From Leptospira venezuelensis (GTDB taxonomy: Bacteria; Spirochaetota; Leptospiria; Leptospirales; Leptospiraceae): a stretch of DNA of 64,000 nucleotides. The stretch covers positions 124,001-188,000 of the forward strand of contig NZ_NETS01000011.1 of assembly GCF_002150035.1 (NCBI RefSeq), read 5' to 3'. Below, in pieces: positions 35,622 through 44,476 of this stretch; the stretch's first letter is position 1; each line of letters opens with the position of its first letter. A program made the translations under genes and the position numbers. The notes under the pieces are model-generated. The model saw only the letters and a program-made list of their open reading frames with translations. It was not told the origin of the DNA and did not search any database.

Positions 35622-36653
35622 ATGAAACCATTTCTTTTTCGACTTACTCCCGTTCTTCTATTCCTATTTTCTTTGCCGATATTTTCGGACGCATTTTATT
35701 TCCCTTGGGAATACAATAAACTCTATAATGAGAACGCAACTCTCAGAATTGAGTTAGATTCTCTAAGACTTCGGTATAGAAACGAGACTGAAAACGCTAA
35801 AAAAGAAAAACTTAGTTTGGATGCCAGGATCCAAAATCTGGAAGAACAGCTCTCAGGCGAAAAATCCTTTAGAGAGAAGGACAGAGAACTTTCTGCAGAA
35901 CTGATCAGGGCCCTAGAAAACCAGATCGCACTACTAAAAACCAAAAGCGGAAATAAAGAAAAAGAACTCATCGAAGAGAACGAAAGGCAATCCAAAAAAT
36001 ATCAGGATTTGATCTCTGAATTAAAATCAGAACTTGAAAAAGAAAGATTTAATTGCATCCGCAAAATGGACGAACTCAAAAGAGAATATGAGTCCAAAAT
36101 TGCAGGACTGGAAGCAAGGATCAAAGAATTAGAAGATAATCTTTCTAAACTCAAAAATCTGAATGAAGATCAAAAAAGAGAACTGAATCGTTTAGCGGAA
36201 CAAGCAAACGAGTTAGAATCTAAACTTTCAGGTGAGATTGCTAAGGGACAGATACGAGTAAAACGTTTTCATAATAGATTAGTCATTAATATAGACGACC
36301 AAATCTCTTTTGACTCAGGTTCAGCAGATTTGAAAAAGCAGATTTTTCCTGCATTAGACAAAATCAAAGAGATTTTGGTAAAATATCCAGGTAACCTCAT
36401 TATTGTAGAAGGTCATACGGATAATATCCCTATACGAACCAAAAAGTTTAATGATAACTGGCAGCTGTCTACTGAAAGAGCTCTTTCCGTAGTTCGATTT
36501 TTATTAGAGAGTAAAAATCTCGATGCAAGAAATTTCTCTGTAGCTGGCTACGGGGAACACCAACCTATCGTTTCAAACGATACTCCAGAAAATCGTTCTT
36601 TGAATAGAAGAGTGGATATAGTTTTAGAACCGCAAAGCGGTAAGAGTCACTAA
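35622..36653 (+). CDS. OmpA-family peptidoglycan-binding protein with long coiled coil
   Basis: A 343-residue exported protein. A signal peptide covers residues 1-24 (cleavage after SDA). Residues 30-205 are a long heptad-rich coiled coil. The C-terminal OmpA/MotB domain (about 215-340) shows ISFDSGSADLKKQIFPALDK, IVEGHTDNIPI, FNDNWQLSTERALSVVRFL and ENRSLNRRVDIVL, which contact peptidoglycan in this family. There is no membrane beta barrel, so it is probably a periplasmic link to the cell wall. A CDF exporter gene starts 14 bases downstream. Confidence 0.88.
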   Translation: MKPFLFRLTPVLLFLFSLPIFSDAFYFPWEYNKLYNENATLRIELDSLRLRYRNETENAKKEKLSLDARIQNLEEQLSGEKSFREKDRELSAELIRALENQIALLKTKSGNKEKELIEENERQSKKYQDLISELKSELEKERFNCIRKMDELKREYESKIAGLEARIKELEDNLSKLKNLNEDQKRELNRLAEQANELESKLSGEIAKGQIRVKRFHNRLVINIDDQISFDSGSADLKKQIFPALDKIKEILVKYPGNLIIVEGHTDNIPIRTKKFNDNWQLSTERALSVVRFLLESKNLDARNFSVAGYGEHQPIVSNDTPENRSLNRRVDIVLEPQSGKSH

Positions 36654-36667
36654 GGCTTCTTTCAACT

Positions 36668-37681
36668 TTGGAAAAAGATTCTCACACATCATCTAATATA
36701 GAACCTTTCGCAAGACAGGCAATCCTTCGTCCGAAAAGAAAAGATGCATTACGTAGCCTAGTTTTTGCATTCTTTCTTTCTATCTTAATCTTTTCTTGGG
36801 AAATATTCGGATCCGCTCAGAGTAAAAGTTTAGCACTTCTCGCAGATGCTGGACACGTAATTTCAGACTCGTTTGCATTTTTGCTAAGTATATTTGCAGT
36901 TTTAGTCTCTGACAAAAAGCCGAATGCAAAAATGAATTTCGGATTCTTTAGGGTAGAAGTTTTTGCAGCATTTCTAAATTCGATTCTAATCTCAGGAATT
37001 TCAATTTTTATCATATACGAAGCAGTTCAAAGATTCCGTCACCAGGAAGAAATAATAATTGAATCCATGTTGGTTTTCAGCTTAGGGACAATCGGTCTAA
37101 ATCTGATCTCTGTTTGGCTTTTGAAAAGAATTTCCGCGGATAATATCAATCTGAGAACTGCTTATCTTCATGTTCTAAATGATCTATTCGGAACAATCGC
37201 TGTTTTAGTCGGAGCAATTCTGATTAGAATATTCGCTTGGACCTGGATCGATCCGTTGCTCAGTTTGATTCTTTCACTTTTTATCTTAAGAGCTGCAGCT
37301 GTAATCTTAAAAGAAAGCCTTATGATCCTTCTTGAATCTTCTCCTACGTTTGATGAATGGGACCATTTAAAAAAAGATCTATTACAAATTAAAGGAGTTG
37401 ATTCACTCTTATCTACACATACTTGGACTTTGACCAAAGGGATCCATGCTTGTGCGTTTAGAGTTCAGATCACGAATGGCTCTGATCATAAAAAAATCTT
37501 AAAAGAAGCATATGAACTCTTAAGGGGAGAATGGAAATTCGAACAGATCTATCTACAATTAGAAGATCCTACTACCACTCATGCCATCGACGGCATTATC
37601 GCTAAGACTCTACATGATATTGATTCTGAAGAATGGGGACATCATCACCATACTCACGATCATCCTGCGCATCATCACTAA
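36668..37681 (+). CDS. Cation diffusion facilitator (zinc/cobalt exporter type)
   Basis: A 337-residue membrane antiporter with six helices. Metal-site residues are visible in LLADAGHVISDSFAF (TM2 HxxxD) and HVLNDLFG (TM5 HxxxD). The cytoplasmic C-terminal domain ends in a histidine-rich tail (HHHHTHDHPAHHH), typical of zinc exporters. The start is TTG with a weak ribosome-binding site; no better in-frame start is near. It follows the OmpA-like gene closely and overlaps the end of the convergent acyl-CoA dehydrogenase-like gene by four bases. Confidence 0.92.
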   Translation: MEKDSHTSSNIEPFARQAILRPKRKDALRSLVFAFFLSILIFSWEIFGSAQSKSLALLADAGHVISDSFAFLLSIFAVLVSDKKPNAKMNFGFFRVEVFAAFLNSILISGISIFIIYEAVQRFRHQEEIIIESMLVFSLGTIGLNLISVWLLKRISADNINLRTAYLHVLNDLFGTIAVLVGAILIRIFAWTWIDPLLSLILSLFILRAAAVILKESLMILLESSPTFDEWDHLKKDLLQIKGVDSLLSTHTWTLTKGIHACAFRVQITNGSDHKKILKEAYELLRGEWKFEQIYLQLEDPTTTHAIDGIIAKTLHDIDSEEWGHHHHTHDHPAHHH

Positions 37682-38733
37682 AGATTTCCGAATTTTCTCC
37701 AGCTTTTAGACTGTTTCAGTCTATTCTTGATATATACAGGACTTCTGGCTGGATGGATTGTGCAGAATAATCCTAGATCAGGATATTCTTTTTTATAATC
37801 AAAGTTCGGAATGGATTCTAAAATAGAGATACATTCATCTAAGATCGCTTCGTATCCGTAAGGATGATCCTCTTCTATTTTATAATTCAGATCTCTATCT
37901 TTTTTGTCCGAAATCTCTAAACATTTTCCGTATAGAAGTCCACTTAGGTCCCATAGTTTTCCCAAAACGGAAAATCTTTCTCTGGACTCACTTCCCTGGC
38001 TCAGGTCAGATACAATCTTACGAATTGCTCCGCAGAATAAAACAGCCGCAGACAACATTTCAGAAAGATGTATATCCGCACCTAATTTAGTATAATCTTC
38101 TATAAAATGATAATGAGAAGGTAATCTGAAATTTTCTCCGGTAATCTTGCAATGAGTAGCTTCTCTTGCAACATCCAGATATACTTCCTCAATTTTTAAA
38201 CCAGGGAAATCTCTTGGGACAAAGAATACTCCGAAACGATTTAACTCTTCTTCTTTGGCTACGACTAAATACCCTTCAGCATCTGCTCCGTTGGTCACGA
38301 ATCCTTTATGGAAATTTAATTCAATTTCTCCACTTGGAAGTATTTTAGCAGTAGATTTTAAATTTGTAAGTTTTCCCATCCAACCTGGCTCGCTTACTCC
38401 GAGTCCCAAAATCCCAAGGCCATTTACCAATCGGTCCTGGAGTTCTAATGTTAAACTTTTGGCTTCTTTTTTGATAGAAGCTCCTTCTTCGGAACCAATT
38501 ACTAATTTCAGGATTTTTCCGGCCACATTTGTTTGGGCCATCAACCCAACTCCCACACCTATCCCATGGGGAAAGGAAGGAATTAATATTAATTTTTCAT
38601 GAAATGCTCTAAATCCGCCATCTTTTAAGGGGTTCAGCAATCCTGCTTTTGCGATATCAGGCAAAGAGGATTTATAAACGGATCTAAATTCTCCCGGAGG
38701 AAAGGAAGAAAGTTTATCTCTTAATTCTTTCAT
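37678..38733 (-). CDS. Acyl-CoA dehydrogenase-like protein, divergent
   Basis: A 351-residue protein. The middle part carries the beta-domain pattern of acyl-CoA dehydrogenases: GLGVSEPGWMGKLTNLKSTA where family members have TEPxxGS, then KGFVTNGADAEGYLVVAKEE and VFFVPRD. The N-terminal half and the C-terminal helical part are much less conserved, and I cannot locate the catalytic glutamate. It may be an acyl-CoA-binding flavoprotein of altered activity. It lies 11 bases downstream of uvrA and is probably co-transcribed with it, without an obvious functional link. Confidence 0.7.
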   Translation of the reverse strand: MKELRDKLSSFPPGEFRSVYKSSLPDIAKAGLLNPLKDGGFRAFHEKLILIPSFPHGIGVGVGLMAQTNVAGKILKLVIGSEEGASIKKEAKSLTLELQDRLVNGLGILGLGVSEPGWMGKLTNLKSTAKILPSGEIELNFHKGFVTNGADAEGYLVVAKEEELNRFGVFFVPRDFPGLKIEEVYLDVAREATHCKITGENFRLPSHYHFIEDYTKLGADIHLSEMLSAAVLFCGAIRKIVSDLSQGSESRERFSVLGKLWDLSGLLYGKCLEISDKKDRDLNYKIEEDHPYGYEAILDECISILESIPNFDYKKEYPDLGLFCTIHPARSPVYIKNRLKQSKSWRKFGNL

Positions 38734-38744
38734 TGGAGAAAAAT

Positions 38745-41579
38745 TTAACCCGCCTTCTTCCCTGGATTTCCTAATACTTTTTTCAGATATTGACCTGTGA
38801 AAGACTCTTTGACCTTTGCAATCTCTGTTGGAGTTCCTTCAGCGATAATTTTTCCGCCTCCGTCTCCTCCTTCAGGCCCTAGGTCAATGATCCAATCTGC
38901 TTGTTTGATCACGTCCAGATTATGCTCAATAACTATCATCGAATTTCCACGATCTACAAGTGTATGTAAAACAGTCATTAAATGTCGAACATCCTCGAAA
39001 TGAAGTCCGGTGGTAGGTTCATCCAGGATATATAATGTTTTTCCTGTCGGTCTTTTGGATAATTCAGTTGCCAGTTTGATCCTTTGTGCTTCTCCACCAG
39101 AGAATGTAGTCGCAGGCTGCCCTAATTTGATATAACCAAGACCAACTTCTCCTAAGGTTTCCAATTTTCTTTTTAGTGCAGGAATATTTTCAAAGAATGA
39201 AACAGAGTCTTCGACAGTCATTTCCAAGATCTCGTAGATATTTTTACCTTTATAACGAACTTCTAATGTTTCTTGGTTATAACGTTTTCCTTTACATACA
39301 TCACAGGTTACATATACGTCCGGCAAGAAGTGCATCTCAATTTTTAGGATACCATCGCCTTCGCAGGTTTCACATCTTCCCCCGCTTACGTTAAAACTGA
39401 ATCTTCCAGGAGAATATCCTCTGAGTTTGGATTCTTCTAACCCCGCAAACATATCGCGAACTACAGTGAATAATCCTGTATAAGTTGCAGGATTGGACCT
39501 AGGAGTTCTACCGATCGGAGATTGGTCTATATTGATAATCTTATCTATTTCTTCCAGACCTGTAATCTTCTCGTGTTTTCCCCAAACGGTCCTCATTTTC
39601 ATTACTTTATGAGCCGCTGCATTATATAAAATATCATTGATCAGAGTGGACTTACCGGAACCTGAAACACCAGTCACTACGATGAGTTTCCCAAGAGGGA
39701 TTTCCACACTTACGTTTTTAAGATTATTTTCTTTCGCGTTTACTATCTTTAGTTTTTTACCGTTACCTGGTCGGACAGTTTTAGGAACTGGGATAAATTC
39801 TTTACCTGATAGAAATTTACCTGTAAGAGAGTTTTTGTCTTTGGAAACTTCTGCTGGAGTTCCAGAACAAACAATTGTGCCACCATGAACGCCTGCTCCC
39901 GGTCCCATATCGATGAGCCAGTCAGCTTCTTCCATGGTTTCTTGGTCATGTTCAACTACCAAAACAGTGTTTCCAAGATCTCTTAGTTCTTTGAGAGTAT
40001 TTACTAATTTAGTATTATCTCTTTGGTGAAGTCCAATAGAAGGTTCATCTAAAATATATAATACACCTTGGAGTCGCGATCCAATTTGAGTAGCAAGCCT
40101 GATCCTTTGGGCTTCTCCGCCGGAAAGTGTTCCAGCAGCACGTTCCAAACTTAAGTAACCTACTCCCACATCATTCAAGAATGTAAGTCTTTGTTGGATT
40201 TCTTTCAAGATTGGCCTTGCGATTACTTCTTCACTGCCTTTAGGCTTCATGGATTTTACAAAGTCCAAGCCTTTCTCTACACTAAAAGCGGAGAATTTAT
40301 CTATTGTCAGACCATTTACTTCTACATGTAGGCTGACAGGTTTCAGACGTTTTCCTTCGCAGGCGGGACAATGATGATTTGTCATATATCCTTCTAACTG
40401 CTGGCGTCTTGCTTCCGAACCTTCTTTGTATCTTCTTTTTAGATTAGGGATCACACCTTCGAATTCTCGACTGAATTCATAGTGAGATTTTTCATTTCTA
40501 AAATCGTAATCAATTTTGAGATTTTTATCTCCGTAAAGGATCGTATCTCGAACTTTTTTAGGAAGATCCTTCCAAGGAATATTATAATCGAATTTTAATT
40601 TTTTCGCCAAAGAGTGAACTGTTGTCAAAAACCAATAACTATTACTCTTAGCTCCTGCCCATGCTTCTATACAACCTTCCACCAGAGAAAGTTCTGCATC
40701 CGTAATTAATAGATCCTCATCGAATTCTAAAAGACTTCCAAGGCCGTCGCAAGTCACGCAGGCACCAAAAGGAGAGTTAAATGAAAATAATCTGGGGGAA
40801 AGTTCAGGTAAAGATTCTTCCGGGTGATTTGGACAGGAAAGTTTTTGAGAGAATGTATGGTCCTTCTTCCCATCATCGAGTAGAAGAATTCCTTCTGATT
40901 GTTTCAGAGCAGTTTCAACTGAGTCTGTCAAACGAGAACGGATCCCGTCCTTGATTACAAGACGATCCACAACTATCTCAATTGTTGCTTTAAAACTTTT
41001 TTTAAGAACAATCTCTTCATCAAGAGTTTTGATCTCACCATTCAGACGAATTCTATTGAAACCATCCTTACGGATCTTCTCTAAAACATCTTTATGCTCT
41101 CCCTTCTTCCCGGAGACAATCGGAGCTAAAATTTGTATCTTAGTTCCTTCTGGAAAATTTAAGATCCTCTCTGTAATTTGATCAATGGAAAGAGATTGGA
41201 TTGGAGTTCCACAAATTGGACAATGAGGTTTTCCAACTCTTGCGTAAAGAAGACGCAAGTAGTCATAAATCTCTGTCACAGTTCCTACAGTAGATCTAGG
41301 GTTACGGTGTGTAGTTTTTTGTTCTATCGAAATTGCAGGAGAAAGTCCTTCGATCAGATCCAGATCAGGTTTTTCCATCTGGCCTAAAAATTGTCTAGCG
41401 TAAGCAGAGAGACTTTCTACATATCTCCTCTGTCCTTCTGCATAGATCGTATCGAAAGCGAGAGAAGATTTACCTGAACCTGAAAGGCCAGTGATCACCA
41501 CAAGTTTGTCCCGTGGAATATCTACATTGATATTTTTAAGATTATGCTCCCGAGCTCCTCGGATGCGGATATGATCCAA
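38745..41579 (-). CDS. uvrA: UvrABC excision repair protein A
   Basis: The damage-sensing ATPase of nucleotide excision repair. At 944 residues it contains two ABC modules: Walker A GLSGSGKSSLAFDT near residue 31 and GVSGSGKSTLINDI near 640, ABC signatures LSGGEAQRIRLA and FSGGEAQRIKLA, and zinc-finger cysteines in CPICGTP, CETCEGDGIL and CDVCKGKRYN. The start and length are standard. A LexA-box-like palindrome lies about 105 bases upstream, in the region shared with sppA. Confidence 0.98.
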   Translation of the reverse strand: MDHIRIRGAREHNLKNINVDIPRDKLVVITGLSGSGKSSLAFDTIYAEGQRRYVESLSAYARQFLGQMEKPDLDLIEGLSPAISIEQKTTHRNPRSTVGTVTEIYDYLRLLYARVGKPHCPICGTPIQSLSIDQITERILNFPEGTKIQILAPIVSGKKGEHKDVLEKIRKDGFNRIRLNGEIKTLDEEIVLKKSFKATIEIVVDRLVIKDGIRSRLTDSVETALKQSEGILLLDDGKKDHTFSQKLSCPNHPEESLPELSPRLFSFNSPFGACVTCDGLGSLLEFDEDLLITDAELSLVEGCIEAWAGAKSNSYWFLTTVHSLAKKLKFDYNIPWKDLPKKVRDTILYGDKNLKIDYDFRNEKSHYEFSREFEGVIPNLKRRYKEGSEARRQQLEGYMTNHHCPACEGKRLKPVSLHVEVNGLTIDKFSAFSVEKGLDFVKSMKPKGSEEVIARPILKEIQQRLTFLNDVGVGYLSLERAAGTLSGGEAQRIRLATQIGSRLQGVLYILDEPSIGLHQRDNTKLVNTLKELRDLGNTVLVVEHDQETMEEADWLIDMGPGAGVHGGTIVCSGTPAEVSKDKNSLTGKFLSGKEFIPVPKTVRPGNGKKLKIVNAKENNLKNVSVEIPLGKLIVVTGVSGSGKSTLINDILYNAAAHKVMKMRTVWGKHEKITGLEEIDKIINIDQSPIGRTPRSNPATYTGLFTVVRDMFAGLEESKLRGYSPGRFSFNVSGGRCETCEGDGILKIEMHFLPDVYVTCDVCKGKRYNQETLEVRYKGKNIYEILEMTVEDSVSFFENIPALKRKLETLGEVGLGYIKLGQPATTFSGGEAQRIKLATELSKRPTGKTLYILDEPTTGLHFEDVRHLMTVLHTLVDRGNSMIVIEHNLDVIKQADWIIDLGPEGGDGGGKIIAEGTPTEIAKVKESFTGQYLKKVLGNPGKKAG

Positions 41580-41683
41580 ACGAATAACCCTCTCTCAGGT
41601 TTCAGATAAATTCTGGAAAGCCAGGCTGAAAAGCGGTTTTCCTTCCGTAATTTTACGTTTTCCGGAATAAATGTCCGTTTTAC

Positions 41684-41696
41684 TTTGGTCGCCAAA
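41684..41696. promoter_or_regulatory. Candidate LexA (SOS) box
   Basis: TTTGGTCGCCAAA is a perfect 5+3+5 palindrome fitting TTTG-N5-CAAA, the LexA target described for Leptospira recA. It lies 11 bases before the sppA start codon and about 105 bases before uvrA, in the only intergenic space the two divergent genes share. Binding has not been shown here. Confidence 0.45.
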
Positions 41697-41707
41697 AGGA
41701 ATTTTCA

Positions 41708-43420
41708 ATGTTTAGAATTATATTCTCTCTTGTATTTTTACCGATCCGGATTTTGTTCCAAGGATTTAGGATTTTGTCCTGGAGCATCCGCAAGGGAGAT
41801 CATTTCTATTTAGAAATTCCTTCTTCATTCTCCTTTGATAAAAAATCTTTCTTTGTCAAATTACTCGTCTCAAAAGAAGAAGCTCCCTTCTTGGTAGATT
41901 TTTTATTAGGCTTGAAGGCTTTGACTAAGGTCCCAGGTTTGAAAAAAGTTTCTTTCCATATTTCCAATCCAGAGTATGGATTTGGAGAAGTTTGGAATAT
42001 CTGCGAAGCAATCCAGGTCCTGAATGAAAAAGGAATTGAGACTTCCGGATTTTGTTTAGGCGGAGGAACTAAAGCATTACTATTACTCTCCCAATGTAAA
42101 TACAGATATTCCTCTTCAGCTTCAGAATTTTTCCCTATACTTCCCTCCGCTGAACCATATTTTTTCGGAGCTGCAGCAAAAAAATTCGGTGTTGGTGTAG
42201 AAACTTATGCAAGCGGTGCATTTAAATCATTCGGTGAGACATTCCAAAGAACATCCTTCTCCGCCCCTGCTCGTAAAAATTTAGAAGCATTGCTAACAGA
42301 TTATAAAGATCTACTTACAAAGGGATTTAAAAAATCGTCCAATTTGGATCTGAAAATTTTAGAAGAACCAATTATCAGTTCTGAAAAACTCAAGAAGATC
42401 GGATTTATCACTGAGTTTGTAGAAGAAGATGAATTCGAAGAAAACTATTTATTCGAAAATTATAAAAAAGAGAAAGAAACGGACAAACCGAAATACAAAA
42501 AGTTAAGCACTAAAGGTTTCAGATTATATCATAAAAAATCCAATTTTTCAATTATCTCCAAATCAGTTCCGATCGTTGTTGTTCTTCCCGTCCAGGGAAA
42601 CATCCTACCTGATTTAGGAAGAGAAGAAGATTTCAGATCAAGACAAGTTTCTTTCAGATACTACCAAGAAATTTTTAAGGACTTAAAAGAAGATCCTAAG
42701 GTCGCAGCAGTTATTTTAGAAATGAACTCTCCCGGGGGAAGCGCACTGGTTTCTGAACTTCTCTATAGAGAGATCAAAAAACTCGCAGAGAAAAAACCGG
42801 TCATCACATACGTATTGAATGTGGCAGCTTCCGGTGGTTATTACCTTTCTTGTGCTACTCAAAAAATTCATGGAACACCCTATTCAATCGTTGGCTCCAT
42901 AGGCGCTGTTATGATGAGATTCGAATTGAAAAAACTCTACGATAAATTTGGAGTCCAAAAGGAAAGGATCGGATTTTACCCACACAGGGATATTCTATCA
43001 GAATATGGAAAACTTTCTCCTAAGTCGGAACAGTTTCTAAAAAAAGAAGTCTTAAGATCCAGAGATTTATTCTATAAGAGAGTGATTGAATCCAGAAAGA
43101 CTAGTTTCCAAGAATTAGAAAAGAATTATGGAGAAGGTCGTATCTTCTCCGGAGAGACCTTCCGTAAATCTGGGTTCTTGGATTCCTGCGATTCTTTTTT
43201 AGATACATTACAAAATCTGAAACAAGAACTTAAATCCAAAAAGATAGACGTGCGATATCTTCCAGGAACTTACAGTTGGAAAGACTTAGTCCAAGACTTA
43301 AAACCAGGCATGCAATTCGGGAAATTTTCTTTCTTATCTAAATTGAATGCAGAGAAGAAGGCAAATCCTATGGAAGTGCTACATCTGTCCGAGATCGCTC
43401 AAGAGCTTTCGAACCTATAA
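41708..43420 (+). CDS. sppA: Signal peptide peptidase SppA-like S49 protease
   Basis: A 570-residue membrane-anchored serine protease of the long SppA type, with an N-terminal hydrophobic segment and two S49 repeats. The C-terminal repeat has VILEMNSPGGSALVSELLYR and VLNVAASGGYYLSCATQKI with the nucleophile in ASGGYY near residue 375, then GTPYSIVGSIGAVMMRF. The N-terminal repeat is degenerate. It would degrade cleaved signal peptides or membrane proteins. AAGGA upstream supports the ATG. A LexA-box-like palindrome overlaps its promoter region, and a repeat-type hairpin follows it. Confidence 0.88.
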   Translation: MFRIIFSLVFLPIRILFQGFRILSWSIRKGDHFYLEIPSSFSFDKKSFFVKLLVSKEEAPFLVDFLLGLKALTKVPGLKKVSFHISNPEYGFGEVWNICEAIQVLNEKGIETSGFCLGGGTKALLLLSQCKYRYSSSASEFFPILPSAEPYFFGAAAKKFGVGVETYASGAFKSFGETFQRTSFSAPARKNLEALLTDYKDLLTKGFKKSSNLDLKILEEPIISSEKLKKIGFITEFVEEDEFEENYLFENYKKEKETDKPKYKKLSTKGFRLYHKKSNFSIISKSVPIVVVLPVQGNILPDLGREEDFRSRQVSFRYYQEIFKDLKEDPKVAAVILEMNSPGGSALVSELLYREIKKLAEKKPVITYVLNVAASGGYYLSCATQKIHGTPYSIVGSIGAVMMRFELKKLYDKFGVQKERIGFYPHRDILSEYGKLSPKSEQFLKKEVLRSRDLFYKRVIESRKTSFQELEKNYGEGRIFSGETFRKSGFLDSCDSFLDTLQNLKQELKSKKIDVRYLPGTYSWKDLVQDLKPGMQFGKFSFLSKLNAEKKANPMEVLHLSEIAQELSNL

Positions 43421-43431
43421 GCTGCATTTGG

Positions 43432-43537
43432 CACGCAGAGGCGCTAAGGCACAGAGGGGTTTTAATAGTTTTCTCTGAGTGATTTTCTATAAAATCTAAT
43501 AAACTCGAAACTCTCGGCGGCTCCGCGACTCTGCGTG
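43432..43537. repeat. Dispersed palindromic repeat, copy 4
   Basis: Perfect outer arms CACGCAGAG (43432-43440) and CTCTGCGTG (43529-43537), with inner GCGCTAAGGCACAGAGG and TCGGCGGCTCCGCGA. It fills the gap between the convergent genes sppA and tsaC and ends four bases before the tsaC stop codon. Confidence 0.85.
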
Positions 43538-43540
43538 AAA

Positions 43541-44476
43541 TTAATGTTCTTGGGCCTTTAAGATCCGGTTCAAGAGTGCTTCTCTGCCGGAAGTGTCTGC
43601 TGGTGGAAAACAGTAAATTTTAGAAATCCTCAAACGATCGCAGTCCCTAAAGAAAGAGTATAAATTTTTCATATACTCAGAGTTGTTTCGAAGATCCAAA
43701 GCAAATTTCCAACCTCTGGTTAGACCTATGCCTATAGCAGCTGATTCTCTATCTGGAGTTTGGCTTTCTGTGAAATAAACTTTCGCATTTGGGGAATAAT
43801 GTCTATATTTCTGTCCTGGGCTAGAAGGAGTTTCTCCTTCTTTCAGCTGGTAATAATCTTCCAAATCCGGAACATATTTTTGCAATTCTGCCCAACTAAA
43901 ATATCCAGGACGAAGAAGTTTAGGAGGAGAAATGGAGAAGTCCACAACTGTAGATTCTAAACCTATCTCAGGTTCATCACCTTTTAAAATCAAATCCACC
44001 AAACCATCAAATTCAGAGATCGCATCATCCAATCTTGTAATAGATGGTTGTCCTGAAAGATTTGCAGAAGGAGCAGAAACAGGTCCTCCAAAGTAGGAAA
44101 GCATTTCTAAAGCTTTGGGATGAGAAGGAACTCTTACAGCAATCGTAGTAAGTCCTGTAGAAAAAACTGATTTATCTACCTTCTTTAAGACCAAGCTTAA
44201 CGGTCCAGGCATACAGTGCCTAATTAAAATTTTCGCGAATTCTGGAACTTCTCCGATATCCGGAATGAGAGCAGGATTCCCAAGATGAACAATGAGAGGA
44301 TTATCCGCAGGACGATTTTTAATTTTATAAATTTCTAAACAAGCGGAGATATTTCTGGAATCCGCACCAAGACCATATACCGTCTCGGTAGGAAATAGAA
44401 CGATCCCTCCCTCTTTCAGAACTTTTGCTGCGAGAGAAGGATCTTCTGTGATGATTGTAGCTTTATTTTTTGACAA
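43541..44476 (-). CDS. tsaC: L-threonylcarbamoyladenylate synthase (Sua5/TsaC family)
   Basis: Makes threonylcarbamoyl-AMP, the donor for the t6A modification of tRNAs reading ANN codons. The YrdC domain (residues 10-205) shows GGIVLFPTETVYGLGADSRN, KIKNRPADNPLIVHL and SAPSANLSGQPSIT. A shortened Sua5-type C-terminal part (about 215-311; GQKYRHYSPNAKVYF) makes it 311 residues. Its start lies 14 bases inside the end of the GH18 gene, so translation may be coupled. Confidence 0.92.
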   Translation of the reverse strand: MSKNKATIITEDPSLAAKVLKEGGIVLFPTETVYGLGADSRNISACLEIYKIKNRPADNPLIVHLGNPALIPDIGEVPEFAKILIRHCMPGPLSLVLKKVDKSVFSTGLTTIAVRVPSHPKALEMLSYFGGPVSAPSANLSGQPSITRLDDAISEFDGLVDLILKGDEPEIGLESTVVDFSISPPKLLRPGYFSWAELQKYVPDLEDYYQLKEGETPSSPGQKYRHYSPNAKVYFTESQTPDRESAAIGIGLTRGWKFALDLRNNSEYMKNLYSFFRDCDRLRISKIYCFPPADTSGREALLNRILKAQEH

